Positions 15,441-25,554 of a DNA stretch of 64,000 nucleotides are shown piece after piece (within the stretch, counting starts at the first letter, position 1; the number at the start of each line of letters is the position of its first letter). The notes below the pieces were generated by a model. It was not told the origin of the DNA and did not search any database. It saw only the letters and a program-made list of their open reading frames with translations. The translations under genes were made by a program, and so were the position numbers. The stretch is taken from assembly GCA_964419605.1 (NCBI GenBank), contig CAYQQM010000003.1, positions 1 through 64,000 of the forward strand. Direction: 5' to 3'. This DNA comes from JABFXX01 sp964419605 (GTDB lineage: Bacteria; Myxococcota_A; Polyangia; Haliangiales; Haliangiaceae).

Positions 15441-16181
15441 ATGTTCCGGCAGCTGCGCATCGGAGTGGTCGTTCCAGCCTTCAACGAACAAACCGCCATC
15501 GCCGCTACGGTGTCTGGGATTCCGGATTACATCGACCACGTTGTCGTGGTCGACGACGCCTCTACCGACGAGACCTCAACTCGCGCTCAGGTCCGACCGG
15601 ACGTTTGCGTCGTGCGCCACCCCGTGAACCGCGGCGTCGGCGGCGCAATCGCCACGGGGTATCGGCACGCACTCGAGGCTGGCTGTGATGTGGTGGTTAT
15701 CATGGCCGGCGATGGCCAAATGGATCCTCGCGATTTGCCTGCACTTGTCGGCCCGATCGCCGAAGGCACTGCGGACTACGTCAAGGGCAACCGGTTTCTG
15801 CACCCGGAGGTATGGCGCGAGATGCCGCTCTCACGCATCGCCGCGAACGCAGCGCTTTCGATGGCGACGCGAATCACATCTGGGTACCGCCACGTTTTCG
15901 ACTCTCAATGCGGCTACACCGCGCTCCGCAGAGCTACGCTCGAGCGACTCGATCTGAACGTGCTTTGGACGCGATACGGATATCCCAATGACTTGTTGTC
16001 GCGACTCCACGTCCTTGGAGCACGAGTTGTCGATGTCGCAGTGCGTCCGATCTACGGCCCGCAATGGAAAAGTGGCATCGGATTGAGCGCCGCCGTCCAC
16101 CCGATGCCGTGGGTGTTACTGCGTTCGTGGGGAGCGCGCCTCGCCTCCGAACGAGCCGGCGCCCACAAGGCAAGAACCTAA
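15441..16181 (+). CDS. family 2 glycosyltransferase (DPM1-like)
   Basis: A 246-residue GT-A glycosyltransferase. VVVPAFNEQTAI and VVVVDDASTDET bind the nucleotide sugar. MAGDGQMDPRDL supplies the metal-binding and acceptor motif, and DSQCGYTALRR follows. There is no long C-terminal membrane segment, so it resembles dolichyl/polyprenyl-phosphate sugar transferases rather than synthases. It is first of three glycosyltransferase genes on the plus strand and probably supplies polyprenyl-linked sugars to the nearby polysaccharide locus. Confidence 0.88.
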   Translation: MFRQLRIGVVVPAFNEQTAIAATVSGIPDYIDHVVVVDDASTDETSTRAQVRPDVCVVRHPVNRGVGGAIATGYRHALEAGCDVVVIMAGDGQMDPRDLPALVGPIAEGTADYVKGNRFLHPEVWREMPLSRIAANAALSMATRITSGYRHVFDSQCGYTALRRATLERLDLNVLWTRYGYPNDLLSRLHVLGARVVDVAVRPIYGPQWKSGIGLSAAVHPMPWVLLRSWGARLASERAGAHKART

Positions 16182-16198
16182 ATCGGATCGATGGGAGC

Positions 16199-17335
16199 AT
16201 GTCACGGCCACGGCGCGACGGCGAGCGTTCTATTCATGGCGCCCAAAAGGTCGGTGTCGTAACGACGTCGTTTCCTCGTTTCGCTGGAGATGCTGCGGGC
16301 AATTTTGTTGCTGGCCATGTGACGGCGATGCGCGCCGCCGGTCACACCGTCGACGTGATTGCAGCAGGCGATGGCCGGACGAACAACCACGCCAACCCGG
16401 CGCTGCATCGCATTCCGAGTCGACTATTTTATCGAGGCGGAGCCCCCGACGCGCTCGAAGCAGGAAACTCGATCGGAGCCGCGGTCTCGTTTGCCGCCCG
16501 ATTGTGCGCTCGCGTAGTGCGGTGCTCGCACCGCTGGGACCTAATCGTGGCGCATTGGCTCGCGCCTTCGGCTCTGGCAGCGGTCCCGACGCGCGCTCGC
16601 ATGCTCGCTATCGCGCACGGTGGCGACATCCACACCCTCGCCCGACTGCACCTGCTTGGGCCTACGCTCGCATTGCTGCGCGCACGCCGCGCCAAGCTCG
16701 CATTTGTAAGCGCCGACTTGCTTGCGCTGGCGCGCTGCCACGGCCGCGTGAACGAGCGCGACGCGATCATTCAGCCCATGGGCGTCGATGTCGAACACTT
16801 CCGCGCCTTGCCGCGCCGCCCAACGGCCCGTCCCACCGTTGTCGTCCTCGCGCGTTTGGTACCGCTTAAAGGAGTGGATACCGCAATCGAAGCCATGCGA
16901 CGGGTCCGCCACGATGCCGCGTTGGTGATCGCCGGAGACGGTCCCGAACAAGCGACGTTAGCTCGCGCCGCTGCCGGTAACGATCGCATCGCGTTTGTCG
17001 GCGCGGTAGATGCAGCGGAACGAGATCGGTGGCTGTCGCGTGCCTCGGTCGTCGTTGTGCCATCGCGCATACTCCCCAGCGGACGCACCGAAGGTACGCC
17101 CCTAGTTGCGCTCGAAGCCCTCGCCGCAGGCGTTCCGGTCGTCGCGTCGAAAGTCGGCGGCTTGCAACACGTGGCGGGAACGATCGCTGTGCCTCCGAAC
17201 GATCCAGTGGCCCTCGCCGCGGCGATTGACCGGGCCATCGAGATGCCTTGTCCACCGCACCAACTGCGCGCCGCGGCGGCGCCGTATGCGTGGCATTCCG
17301 TTGCGATGCGACTCATGGCTCACGCATCTGCGTAG
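16199..17335 (+). CDS. family 4 glycosyltransferase
   Basis: A 378-residue GT-B retaining glycosyltransferase. The N-terminal domain starts VGVVTTSFPRFAGD. The C-terminal Rossmann domain contains VVVLARLVPLKGVD and VIAGDGPEQATL, and the GT4 signature E-x7-E in EGTPLVALEALAAGVPVVAS. The ATG at 16199 follows the previous gene by 17 bases; an upstream extension overlaps that gene and is not conserved. It probably elongates or decorates an exopolysaccharide repeat unit. Confidence 0.88.
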   Translation: MSRPRRDGERSIHGAQKVGVVTTSFPRFAGDAAGNFVAGHVTAMRAAGHTVDVIAAGDGRTNNHANPALHRIPSRLFYRGGAPDALEAGNSIGAAVSFAARLCARVVRCSHRWDLIVAHWLAPSALAAVPTRARMLAIAHGGDIHTLARLHLLGPTLALLRARRAKLAFVSADLLALARCHGRVNERDAIIQPMGVDVEHFRALPRRPTARPTVVVLARLVPLKGVDTAIEAMRRVRHDAALVIAGDGPEQATLARAAAGNDRIAFVGAVDAAERDRWLSRASVVVVPSRILPSGRTEGTPLVALEALAAGVPVVASKVGGLQHVAGTIAVPPNDPVALAAAIDRAIEMPCPPHQLRAAAAPYAWHSVAMRLMAHASA

Positions 17336-17460
17336 CGAATTTCGCACCATGGTCCGACCAATGCAAGTGTAACGTACTGTAATGATTGACAACTTGCGCC
17401 CAAAACGCCGCAGTTGCTAAGGGGTTCGCGACGGCATGGTTGCTGCTACAACATGCGACG

Positions 17461-18039
17461 ATGTCTGACAGCCTCCGGTTCGACCTCTCGGTCATTCTGC
17501 CCTTTGGCGACGACGAAGAGGCGGTCGGCGTTGCCGTGAGGCGAACGGCAGACTACCTGCGCGCAGCGGGCCTGCGGTTCGAGATCCTCGCGATCGACGA
17601 AGACTCCGGTGACAATTCGCACGCTGTACTCGCACTGCTTCGCGCCGATGTTCCGGAGCTTCGAGTCACCCACGCGCCCGGACGAGGTCGCGGGGTCGAT
17701 GTAGGCGTAGCGCGGGCGCAAGGCACCTTGCTGGTGATCACCACGCCGGAGGTTGCTAGCGCATCGCTCGATGGGGTCGCAGATGCATGTCAGCGCCTCT
17801 TGGCAGCGCGAGGCGATGCAGAGATTGCGCTCGGACGGTTCACCATCGCGCACCGCGTTCGCGCCCTGGTGGTTTTCCGGGGTGGTCGCCTCGTGGGTGC
17901 CGCGATGCATCGCCAGCTGGCGAAACGCATGCAGCTCAAACAGTTCGCAGTAACGGTCACCCCGTCCGCGGGCGTTGTCTCTCACTCGGCGGCGGCGCGG
18001 CTACGGGCATTTGCTGCACGCGCCGCACGCCCGCTCTGA
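17461..18039 (+). CDS. family 2 glycosyltransferase-like protein, divergent
   Basis: A 192-residue protein that starts like a GT2 enzyme (LSVILPFGDDEEAVG, then EILAIDEDSGDNSHAV and GRGRGVDVGVARA). The DxD region is replaced by TTPEVASASLDG, and no acceptor motif is clear. It may be inactive or have a regulatory or structural role in the same pathway. The ATG at 17461 is preferred because the family similarity begins just after it. Ends 6 bases before the convergent nhaA stop. Confidence 0.65.
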   Translation: MSDSLRFDLSVILPFGDDEEAVGVAVRRTADYLRAAGLRFEILAIDEDSGDNSHAVLALLRADVPELRVTHAPGRGRGVDVGVARAQGTLLVITTPEVASASLDGVADACQRLLAARGDAEIALGRFTIAHRVRALVVFRGGRLVGAAMHRQLAKRMQLKQFAVTVTPSAGVVSHSAAARLRAFAARAARPL

Positions 18040-18045
18040 CACTCC

Positions 18046-19467
18046 TCACATTTCAGTGGAACTTTCCGCCTCATCGGCGGTCTGCGCACTACCCGCGGGT
18101 TCGTGCGGCGACAATAGCGACCATCCTACTACCAGCCCAGCGAGAGCTGCGGCTCCACTCGCCCCAAGCACGGCTAGTTTTGCTGCCGCTAGCAAGAGGG
18201 CATCCGCGAACGCTAGCTGCGCAATGAACAACGCCATCGTAAACCCGACGCCAGCAACAACCGCCAACACGAGAAGATGTTGCGGCGTCAAGCCGCGGGG
18301 AAGGGTTCCCCATCGGAGCTTAAGAGCGAGCCACATCGCCAGCAAAACGCCCAGCGGTTTGCCTATGACCAACCCCGCCCCTATGCCGATCACCACCAAC
18401 CGGGAGGTCTCGTCGAGCGGTGCGCTGGATAGGTGCACGCCGGCGTTGGCGAGCGCGAACACGGGCATGATGCCGAAGGCCACCCAGGGATGCAGCGATG
18501 CGATCAAACTTTCCGCCGGAGACATCGCCTCGCGCCGAGCGAGGTCTACGTGGCGCAATGTTTCAGCCAGCTCGTGCGACGAAAGTGCGCGCGGCGACGA
18601 CGAAGCGAGCTGATCCAATTCCCTGCGAACTCCTACGACAAAGCCTTCGGGGCCAAGCCACGCGCGAACGGGTGTTACGAGGCCAATCAGTACCCCGGCG
18701 ATCGTCGGATGAATGCCGGAACCGTAAATGCCCGCCCAAGCGACCACAGCTGGCACTACGTAGGCCAACTTGGCCCGCACACCGAATCGCTGCATCGCGA
18801 ACACCCCACAAAATCCGAGTGCAGCCACGAGGAGGCCAGACAGCGCCACGCCGGACGAATAAAAAACGGCGATGATGACGATGGCGCCGAGGTCGTCGAT
18901 CACAGCGATTGCGAGAAGCAGCACGCGCAGCGCCGCAGGCACACGCTTTCCAAGCAACGTTAGAATACCTACGGCAAACGCGATGTCAGTTGCCATGGGC
19001 ACACCCCATCCCGAACGCGCAGCGGGAACGCCCGCCACCGCCAGGTACAGGCAGGCAGGCAGGACCATCCCTCCAAGAGCCGCGGCAGCCGGAAGCGTTG
19101 CCCGCCTCCACTCCGACAATTCGCCGTGGTGGATCTCGCGCCGAATTTCCATCCCAACCACAAAAAAGAAAATCACCATCAGCACGTCGTTGACGAACCA
19201 CTCGAGCGATCGCTCCAACGACCACGCACCGATGCGAAGGCCCAAGGGAGTGTGCCAAAGCCGTTGATAGCTGTCCGCCCACGGCGAGTTCGCCCATGCC
19301 AGCGCTGCTGCTGCTGCGACAAGCAGCAATAAGCCACTGGCCGCTTCGATGCGGAGAAAACGTTCAAGCGGCTTGCCCGCCAGTCGAGCTATGCGCAGCA
19401 GCGGTTCCCAGGCCTCCGGCGGGCGGGACGAAAGTGGGTTTGAATCAGTGGTGGCAAAATCGGCCAT
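18046..19467 (-). CDS. nhaA: Na+/H+ antiporter NhaA
   Basis: A 473-residue inner-membrane antiporter with about 11-12 hydrophobic segments. Diagnostic stretches are the periplasmic/TM2 MEIRREIHHGELS, the GVPMATDIAFAVG motif of the TM4 crossing, and AIAVIDDLGAI, carrying the paired aspartates that bind Na+ and H+. The hydrophilic N-terminal 55 residues and acidic C-terminus (DEAESSTEM) extend beyond the E. coli protein. It exports Na+ using the proton gradient and supports pH and salt homeostasis. Confidence 0.95.
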   Translation of the reverse strand: MADFATTDSNPLSSRPPEAWEPLLRIARLAGKPLERFLRIEAASGLLLLVAAAAALAWANSPWADSYQRLWHTPLGLRIGAWSLERSLEWFVNDVLMVIFFFVVGMEIRREIHHGELSEWRRATLPAAAALGGMVLPACLYLAVAGVPAARSGWGVPMATDIAFAVGILTLLGKRVPAALRVLLLAIAVIDDLGAIVIIAVFYSSGVALSGLLVAALGFCGVFAMQRFGVRAKLAYVVPAVVAWAGIYGSGIHPTIAGVLIGLVTPVRAWLGPEGFVVGVRRELDQLASSSPRALSSHELAETLRHVDLARREAMSPAESLIASLHPWVAFGIMPVFALANAGVHLSSAPLDETSRLVVIGIGAGLVIGKPLGVLLAMWLALKLRWGTLPRGLTPQHLLVLAVVAGVGFTMALFIAQLAFADALLLAAAKLAVLGASGAAALAGLVVGWSLLSPHEPAGSAQTADEAESSTEM

Positions 19468-19602
19468 AGCGTCCCCAGTGGTTCCTCCATTGGGGATGGC
19501 GGCCCGACCATCCGAATTCCTGCGAGTCTAGCGACACGCACCCTGGATAAAATGAACAAATGCACTTTCGCACCGAGTTGTGGCGATTGCGAGCTATCTG
19601 GA

Positions 19603-21858
19603 TCACAAAGGCGCAGGAGCGATGGCCAGCACGGCGTCGTTTCGACGCCGAAGCTCAGGCGCATCAGAAGGCACCAATCCGCTTGCTACGAGGCGGCGGA
19701 GACACGACGTCGTTTCGCTTGCATTTCCGAGCGCAAGGTGCGCGTCGCAGAGCAAGAACCACGCTTCGATGCGCTCGTTGCGATGGCCACTCCACGTCGC
19801 AACGTCTCTTAATTGTTGAATAAGTTCGGCATGTTTGCGCCCCACAGCAAGCACGCGAGCGAGCGCCAACGTACACGGCGTACTGGGAACGATCTGGCAC
19901 CTGACGCGCGCCGCCCGCTCTGCGGCTTCGTGGTCTTTGTGCTCCAGCGCAACCGAATACATCGCATCGGCGGCGTGCAGGCTGACTTTGTTGACGAGCA
20001 CTCGATCGAGCCACCGCAGCGCAACGTCCAACCGCTTTTGCGCTTGAAAGATCCGCACGGTCTTATCGATCTCGAACTCCAGAGGTATGGCGCGCGCTGT
20101 ATCTTCCACCGACAGCAGGGCAAACATTTCAGATAGCACCGGTTGCGGATCGATCGAATAGCGCAGAGCCGTTGTGAACTCTGAAGTAGCTTGCCCAATC
20201 CGGTTCGCACGGATCAGAAGGTGCGCAGCCAAGCGATGCAATCCTGCGTGCGTTGGGTGAAGCCGCATCGCGTGATTTAGCAGCCGAACGGCATCGGGGT
20301 CGCGCTTGTGTATCATCACGTCTGCAAGGGTTGCGTAGCTGTAATAGTCGAGCGGATGGCGCTCGATCGATTCCCGAATCCGGCCGGTCGACGCGGAGCG
20401 AATCGCCACGTGATCTTCTTCAATCGTCGTTGTCGGCGAGGTTATGAGCAACACCGCGAGTCCAACCAACGCTGCAACGCATAGCGCTCGAATCAGGCGG
20501 GCGCGGAACAGCGACTGGGCTGACAATTCGACCAGTGGTACGTACGACAGGGTGGCCAGTGCAACAGTGACCGGAACCGCGAGCCCCAACAACTCCATGC
20601 CAAAGTCAAAATTGCTCTGAAACGCAACCGCCGCCAGCACGCCAAAAGCCCCAGCGGCCAGCGGACCATCGCGCCACCGCCGCACCGACCGACTCAGCAG
20701 CTGTGCAGCGAGCAGGCCCAAGACGATCGTCGCCGGAATACCCCACTCGACCACAGCCTGCACGGCCTCGTTCTCAGGATGTGAGAACGTTCCGAATGCG
20801 CTCTCGGGGTGCACACGCGTAAACGTGGATTCAAACGCTCCGCGGCCGACTCCGACCCACGGCGACTCTTCCACAAGCGTATACGCCGACTGCCACGCAG
20901 CAAACTTGCTATGCGCGTTATGAATTTCGCGCAAGGACGTGTCTTCGAGCTGATGGATCACAGCCCCGGCGCCGACATATGCAGCAACAACCAGTCCGCA
21001 CGCGACCGTGATGCCGATCGGAAGCGTGGTTGCGAAGAATCGTTCGCGCCGGCGACGCGATCGAGTCTCTAACTGCCGCGTGTGCTGGAACACAATCGTC
21101 GCGACCGTAACGCTGACACCGCACACCAGCGCCAGCGTCGCACCCCGAGATAGCGTGGCTAGCGCCGCCCCAATACAGCCCAGCGCTACGAGCGCCCAGA
21201 CCGCGCGACGCACCGACGTTTGCCTCTGATAGAATAACAGCGCCGTACTTGCAGCGGCGCCAACCGCCATCAAACAACCGAGATGGTTGGTATTCAGAAG
21301 GGGCCCCATCAGCACCGGAGTCGCCTGCAGCGGGTGGTATAGGCCGTACAGACTCGTCGCGCCGAACAGCTTGTGGACTCCCGAAATCGCCGCCGCAAGG
21401 CCGGCGGTAGCCGCAACAAAGGCCATGAGCGTGTAACGCCCACGCTCGGACACCGAAACTCGCAGTGCCACGGTAGCAACGACGACCAGCGTCAGAAGAA
21501 ACGCTGCGGCCTGCACGGTCGCGGGGACGTCCATCGTTACCGTCGAAGCGGTGGAAACATTCGCGAGCTGTACGCCATCCTCGCGCAGCGATGCGAGAGT
21601 AGGACTGAGCCCATGTACGACCGCCTGGGGAATCGGAGCCAGCTGAAACAGCGTCCATCCCAAGGCAGCGCCAATCAGCAACACCAGAGGAGAACGTTGC
21701 TCGAACCCGCGCCTCGAAAACAGCGTTGGAATCAGCGCACCCGCGGCGATCCCGGCGACCAAGGCCTGAGCCCACCGAGGACCGCCGCCGATCGCAAGTA
21801 CCGCTGCGACAACCGCTGCGCCACATGCCGCGAGCGATATTCGGTCGCGCAGTGACAC
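19603..21858 (-). CDS. O-antigen ligase/polymerase-like membrane protein with TPR-like tail
   Basis: A 751-residue protein. The first 470 residues hold about 12 membrane segments and a large periplasmic loop with AYTLVEESPWVGVGRGAFES and FSHPENEAVQAVVEWG, the Wzy_C-type signature of O-antigen ligases and polysaccharide polymerases. Residues 490-751 are soluble, with helical hairpins resembling TPRs (LNHAMRLHPTHAGLHRLAAH). GTG at 21858 lies 2 bases after the export lipoprotein stop, so the two are co-transcribed. It is likely the polymerase or ligase of the exopolysaccharide made by this cluster. Confidence 0.82.
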   Translation of the reverse strand: MSLRDRISLAACGAAVVAAVLAIGGGPRWAQALVAGIAAGALIPTLFSRRGFEQRSPLVLLIGAALGWTLFQLAPIPQAVVHGLSPTLASLREDGVQLANVSTASTVTMDVPATVQAAAFLLTLVVVATVALRVSVSERGRYTLMAFVAATAGLAAAISGVHKLFGATSLYGLYHPLQATPVLMGPLLNTNHLGCLMAVGAAASTALLFYQRQTSVRRAVWALVALGCIGAALATLSRGATLALVCGVSVTVATIVFQHTRQLETRSRRRRERFFATTLPIGITVACGLVVAAYVGAGAVIHQLEDTSLREIHNAHSKFAAWQSAYTLVEESPWVGVGRGAFESTFTRVHPESAFGTFSHPENEAVQAVVEWGIPATIVLGLLAAQLLSRSVRRWRDGPLAAGAFGVLAAVAFQSNFDFGMELLGLAVPVTVALATLSYVPLVELSAQSLFRARLIRALCVAALVGLAVLLITSPTTTIEEDHVAIRSASTGRIRESIERHPLDYYSYATLADVMIHKRDPDAVRLLNHAMRLHPTHAGLHRLAAHLLIRANRIGQATSEFTTALRYSIDPQPVLSEMFALLSVEDTARAIPLEFEIDKTVRIFQAQKRLDVALRWLDRVLVNKVSLHAADAMYSVALEHKDHEAAERAARVRCQIVPSTPCTLALARVLAVGRKHAELIQQLRDVATWSGHRNERIEAWFLLCDAHLALGNASETTSCLRRLVASGLVPSDAPELRRRNDAVLAIAPAPL

Positions 21859-21860
21859 AG

Positions 21861-22448
21861 TTACCAGGGTCGTTCGGGCACAAAAACTTGGTCGCCCGGC
21901 ATCATTGGAAAGTTCGGCCGGCTGCCTTCGGCGATCATTTCAACGGGAATCTTGTAGATCTCGGCCTTCCCTGAAATCTGCCGCGTCACTTTCACCATGT
22001 TTTTTCGCGCCATCGGCGTGAAACCGCCGCTCTGAGCGATCGCCTCGGTAATCGTCATGCCGGGAGTAAACTTGATCGAGCCACTGCGCATCACTTGCCC
22101 CAAGACCGAGAGTTTTCGGGAGTTAATCTCGACGACGGTCAGCGATACGATTGGGTCGACGAGAAAGCCATCCGCCAACTTGGTTTGGACCTCGTCTTGA
22201 ATGCTCTTGGCGGTCTTGCCGCCAGCGCTGATCGACCCTACGTACTGAACTGCGATTTCCCCTGAAGCATCCAGCATGTAGGTAGCTTTGGTCTGCCGGG
22301 TGCCACTGTATACAACCAGCTCCACCTTGTCACCGGGGCCCAGGGTGAGCTGGGCGTCTTCCACGGGAGCCGAGGTTGGGTAGACAACCGGAGGATTGTC
22401 CCCACATGACGTACATGCGATAAGCACGACGAACAAGGTCCGCCACAT
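21861..22448 (-). CDS. polysaccharide export lipoprotein (short OPX, Wza-like)
   Basis: A 195-residue protein with signal MWRTLFVVLIACTSC (lipobox LIAC or CTSC). The polysaccharide export domain follows (TLGPGDKVELVVYSG, YVGSISAGGKTAKSI, VDPIVSLTVVEINSRKLSVLG), then a SLBB-like PGMTITEAIAQSGGFT. It ends at PGDQVFVPERPW, without the C-terminal amphipathic helix that lets full-length Wza form an outer-membrane pore. It should therefore be periplasmic and need another outer-membrane component; the barrel protein at 26565-27911 is the obvious candidate. Confidence 0.88.
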   Translation of the reverse strand: MWRTLFVVLIACTSCGDNPPVVYPTSAPVEDAQLTLGPGDKVELVVYSGTRQTKATYMLDASGEIAVQYVGSISAGGKTAKSIQDEVQTKLADGFLVDPIVSLTVVEINSRKLSVLGQVMRSGSIKFTPGMTITEAIAQSGGFTPMARKNMVKVTRQISGKAEIYKIPVEMIAEGSRPNFPMMPGDQVFVPERPW

Positions 22449-22564
22449 AGCGCCGATTGGTACCACGCATCCCTCGTGAACGCTCTTGAACTATGCGACA
22501 ACTAACCGGTTGGTTGACTCAAACAGCGCGGCGCGTTATCGTGCCCGCAAGGTCTGGAAACGCG

Positions 22565-23101
22565 ATGAAAACGCTTAGAAAGCCCCTATTTCTGGCTGCC
22601 ATCACGCTCGCGGGCCAGCTGTATGCTCAACCGCAGCCTGCTGCGCCGGCAACGCAACCGATGTCAGCCACCGACATGGCGAACGCCACAGCGGTGCTGG
22701 GCAAGCAAGTGACAACGGATCTCAGCCACATTCAGGTGGTTCAGTCAGTCGTTCGTCAGCAAAAGGACTCGTTGAAACTGGGCTGTGTGAACGAACAAGC
22801 CCTAGCTGCGAAGGTAAGTGCCAACCTGTTCGACGCGCAGGTGCAAAACCTAAACAATGCTGTTAACGACGACTCTCGCACCCAAGCATTTGCGGGAGTA
22901 ACAGAGCATAGCGGAAATGTGCATTCGGCCCGCGTGAAAGCAGACGGTTGCGTCGGAGTGCTCGAACTGTCCAAGGACGGTGGCAGTACCAGGCCACAGC
23001 TTCAAGACAATCCGACCCAGGGTGGAACCGAGATCGGCAATCCAGGCGGCGGCAATCGCGGCGGTATTGAAGCGCCGGGATATAAGTCTCCCTACCGCTG
23101 A
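22565..23101 (+). CDS. hypothetical exported protein
   Basis: A 178-residue protein with a clear Sec signal (MKTLRKPLFLAAITLAGQLYA, cleavage after AYA-like LYAQ) and a Gln/Pro/Ala-rich start. The middle is helical (TDLSHIQVVQSVVRQQKD, then ALAAKVSANLFDAQVQNL), and the Gly/Pro-rich C-terminus is probably disordered. Two cysteines (LGCVNEQ, DGCVGVL) may form a disulfide. It is transcribed opposite to the surrounding polysaccharide genes. Family unknown. Confidence 0.65.
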   Translation: MKTLRKPLFLAAITLAGQLYAQPQPAAPATQPMSATDMANATAVLGKQVTTDLSHIQVVQSVVRQQKDSLKLGCVNEQALAAKVSANLFDAQVQNLNNAVNDDSRTQAFAGVTEHSGNVHSARVKADGCVGVLELSKDGGSTRPQLQDNPTQGGTEIGNPGGGNRGGIEAPGYKSPYR

Positions 23102-23121
23102 TTCTCTCGCCGCGTCGTCAT

Positions 23122-23149
23122 AGGAGGCCATGCAGAGGAGGCCATGCAG
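23122..23149. repeat. 14-bp tandem duplication
   Basis: AGGAGGCCATGCAG occurs twice head to tail in the 226-base region between the exported hypothetical protein and the Wzc gene. Nothing else is evident in this interval. Confidence 0.7.
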
Positions 23150-23327
23150 ACATGGGCGACCTGAGGCTGCTCGCTTGCCGACGCAGATGTGATCCAAGAT
23201 TCCAGAAACGCAGTGGTTGGAGGAAATTTCGACGCACCCCTGCAGCGAGGGAAGGAGCATACGCCTTGGTATGTGACTGACCGAGCGAAGCGGTACGTCG
23301 AAAGATCCCCAACCAATGCGTTTCTGG

Positions 23328-25490
23328 CTAGGCGTCGGATGCTTCGGCGTCCGCTCCATAGCCATAGCCGTAGCCGTAACTGTAGCCGTAGCCGTAGGAC
23401 CGATCGCTCGCATTGATTTCGTTGACGATCACGCCAAAGATCCAGCCGCCTACATCGTGGATCTGCTTTGCAGACCGACGAACATCTTCGCGACGCGTCT
23501 TGTCGGCGCGAACCACCAAGATCACGCCATCTACGAGTTTGGACAAGACGACGGCATCGGTGACCGCTTGGACCGGTGGTGAATCGAGAATGATCCGATC
23601 GAACCGCGTGGCAAGCTCGGCAAGCACGGTCTCAAACCGCTTGGTCATGAGCAGTTCCGCGGGATTGGGAGGCAGAGGTCCGCACGGCAACACGAAGAGA
23701 TTCGGGATTTCCGTTGTTTTTATCACCTCATCGTAGTCGCGATCGCCAAGGATCAGATTCGACAGCCCGTGCTGCCGTGGAACACCGGTCGATGCGTGGA
23801 GACGCGGACGACGCATGTCCGTGTCGATCAGCAGAACGCGCTGGCCGCCTTGCGCCATCGTTGTTCCGAGATATAGGACGCTCGTGGTTTTGCCTTCGCG
23901 CTGATTGGGACTCGACACAATCAGGGTCTTTAGCTTTCGGTCGGCGGCAGAAAACAAAATGTTGGTGCGCAAGGCGCGGCAACTCTCGGCGATGAGAGAT
24001 TTAGGATGCTCAAACACATAGAGATCGCGCTCGCGGTCATTTCCACTCGCCCCGAGCATAGGTATGAAGCCCAAAACCGGAACGCCTGCCGCCTGTTTGG
24101 CATCGTCCGTGGTTTTGACCGTTCGATCGAGATAGACGCTGAGGAACACCAGCACGGTCGCGATCAACAGCGCAAAGGTTGTCGCAACCGCGACATTGAT
24201 GCGCAAGCTGGGGGAAACCGGCTGTGTGGGAACGAGTGCCGGATCGAGCGGCCGTACGTGTGACGTATTGATCTCCGTCGTCATCCGACCCGTCATTTCG
24301 CTTGCAGACAGCCGGGTCCGGAGGATGTTGTACTTGTCCTCCCAGTTCTTTTTCGTCCGCAACAGATCGTTGTAAGCGACGATCTTCGGCCCGAGATCGA
24401 GCGCTTCTTTTTTGTAGCGCTCGACCTCGGCTTGTAGCGACCGCTCGGTCGTTAACGCCGCTTCGTATTGTTCCTGAACGCCGCCGACAATGCGACGCGC
24501 TTCAGACTGGAGCGCCGCATAGATATCGTCCATTTTTGACTTCTGTTTCTGGTACTCGGGATTCTTTGGTCCAACTTCCTTCTCTAACTGCAAGAACAAA
24601 TTTCGCTCCGTGTAGTATTGGGCCCGCAGCGCGTCGAAGGATGTCGAGTCGCCCATCATGAGAATGGGCGACTGTAGAATTTCCTTCTCGGAAGCTTTTT
24701 TCATGCGCTCAAGCTTGGCCGAGTATTCGAGGCGCTTGCCTCGCACCTCATTCATCTTCGTGGTGTAAGACGTGATGTTGGCCGAAACCATGTTCTGGCG
24801 GTCTTCGAGGGAAACCGTGAGCAGCTCGTTGTCCTTTTGATACTGAAACAGCTTTGCCTCTGTTTCCTGGAGCTTTAGCGCCGCCTGGTCGAATTCGCTC
24901 GTGAGCGCCTTTGAGGCCTGCTGAGTATCGACGGTTAGCAGACCCTTTGCGTATGCCAGATAGGTAGCGATGTGGCTGTTGGCGATGTCGGCAGCGAGCT
25001 CAGGCCGCTCGCTGCGAACCACCACGTACATGATGCGATCTTGATCGGGGTACTTTACGGTCAACGCTTTTTGCAGGATTTTGGTGGCTTCTTCGCGTTG
25101 CCGCTCCGGGCTCAAGCCCTGGCGCTGGTTCTCGGTGAGCAATTTCACGACCAACTGGTGATCTTGCACGGTCTGACTAATTAATGTGTAGCTCGCAAGA
25201 ACCTGACGCTGTTGCTTGTAGTAGTCGACGCCGGCCGTAATACCCATAATGCCGTTTTCGCCTTGGCCGAGCAGGTCGGGAAGTCGAGGCTCGATCTGCA
25301 CCGAGGCCGTCGCCTGGTAGATCTTGGGCTGCCGGCTGGTGTAGACCACGGCCCCCGCAACCGCGAGCGCTACCAGCGCCAAGATCGGAAACATGAACCG
25401 GCGCAGCGCTTTGACGTATCGCCGGGCGTCGAGAGAAAACAGCGGCTCGACTTCTTCCTGAGGTGAGAGGGTTTCGTTGCCCGGCGTCAT
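23328..25490 (-). CDS. Wzc-type polysaccharide copolymerase / tyrosine autokinase
   Basis: About 720 residues. An N-terminal Wzz domain with a first membrane segment (FMFPILALVALAVAGAVVY), a long periplasmic coiled coil and a second segment near LRINVAVATTFALLIATVL flank the periplasmic region. A C-terminal BY-kinase has Walker A' SSPNQREGKTT, Walker A-like VLLIDTDMRRPRLH and Walker B IILDSPPV. The last residues form a tyrosine cluster (repeated YGYGY), the autophosphorylation tail. It controls chain length and export of the polysaccharide. ATG at 25490 is preferred to TTG at 25496. Confidence 0.92.
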   Translation of the reverse strand: MTPGNETLSPQEEVEPLFSLDARRYVKALRRFMFPILALVALAVAGAVVYTSRQPKIYQATASVQIEPRLPDLLGQGENGIMGITAGVDYYKQQRQVLASYTLISQTVQDHQLVVKLLTENQRQGLSPERQREEATKILQKALTVKYPDQDRIMYVVVRSERPELAADIANSHIATYLAYAKGLLTVDTQQASKALTSEFDQAALKLQETEAKLFQYQKDNELLTVSLEDRQNMVSANITSYTTKMNEVRGKRLEYSAKLERMKKASEKEILQSPILMMGDSTSFDALRAQYYTERNLFLQLEKEVGPKNPEYQKQKSKMDDIYAALQSEARRIVGGVQEQYEAALTTERSLQAEVERYKKEALDLGPKIVAYNDLLRTKKNWEDKYNILRTRLSASEMTGRMTTEINTSHVRPLDPALVPTQPVSPSLRINVAVATTFALLIATVLVFLSVYLDRTVKTTDDAKQAAGVPVLGFIPMLGASGNDRERDLYVFEHPKSLIAESCRALRTNILFSAADRKLKTLIVSSPNQREGKTTSVLYLGTTMAQGGQRVLLIDTDMRRPRLHASTGVPRQHGLSNLILGDRDYDEVIKTTEIPNLFVLPCGPLPPNPAELLMTKRFETVLAELATRFDRIILDSPPVQAVTDAVVLSKLVDGVILVVRADKTRREDVRRSAKQIHDVGGWIFGVIVNEINASDRSYGYGYSYGYGYGYGADAEASDA

Positions 25491-25554
25491 AGACAAACCT
25501 TTAGTTCGCGGAACCGCTGAAGGCGTTCATGGGTAGTTAATGGGTGTGATCATA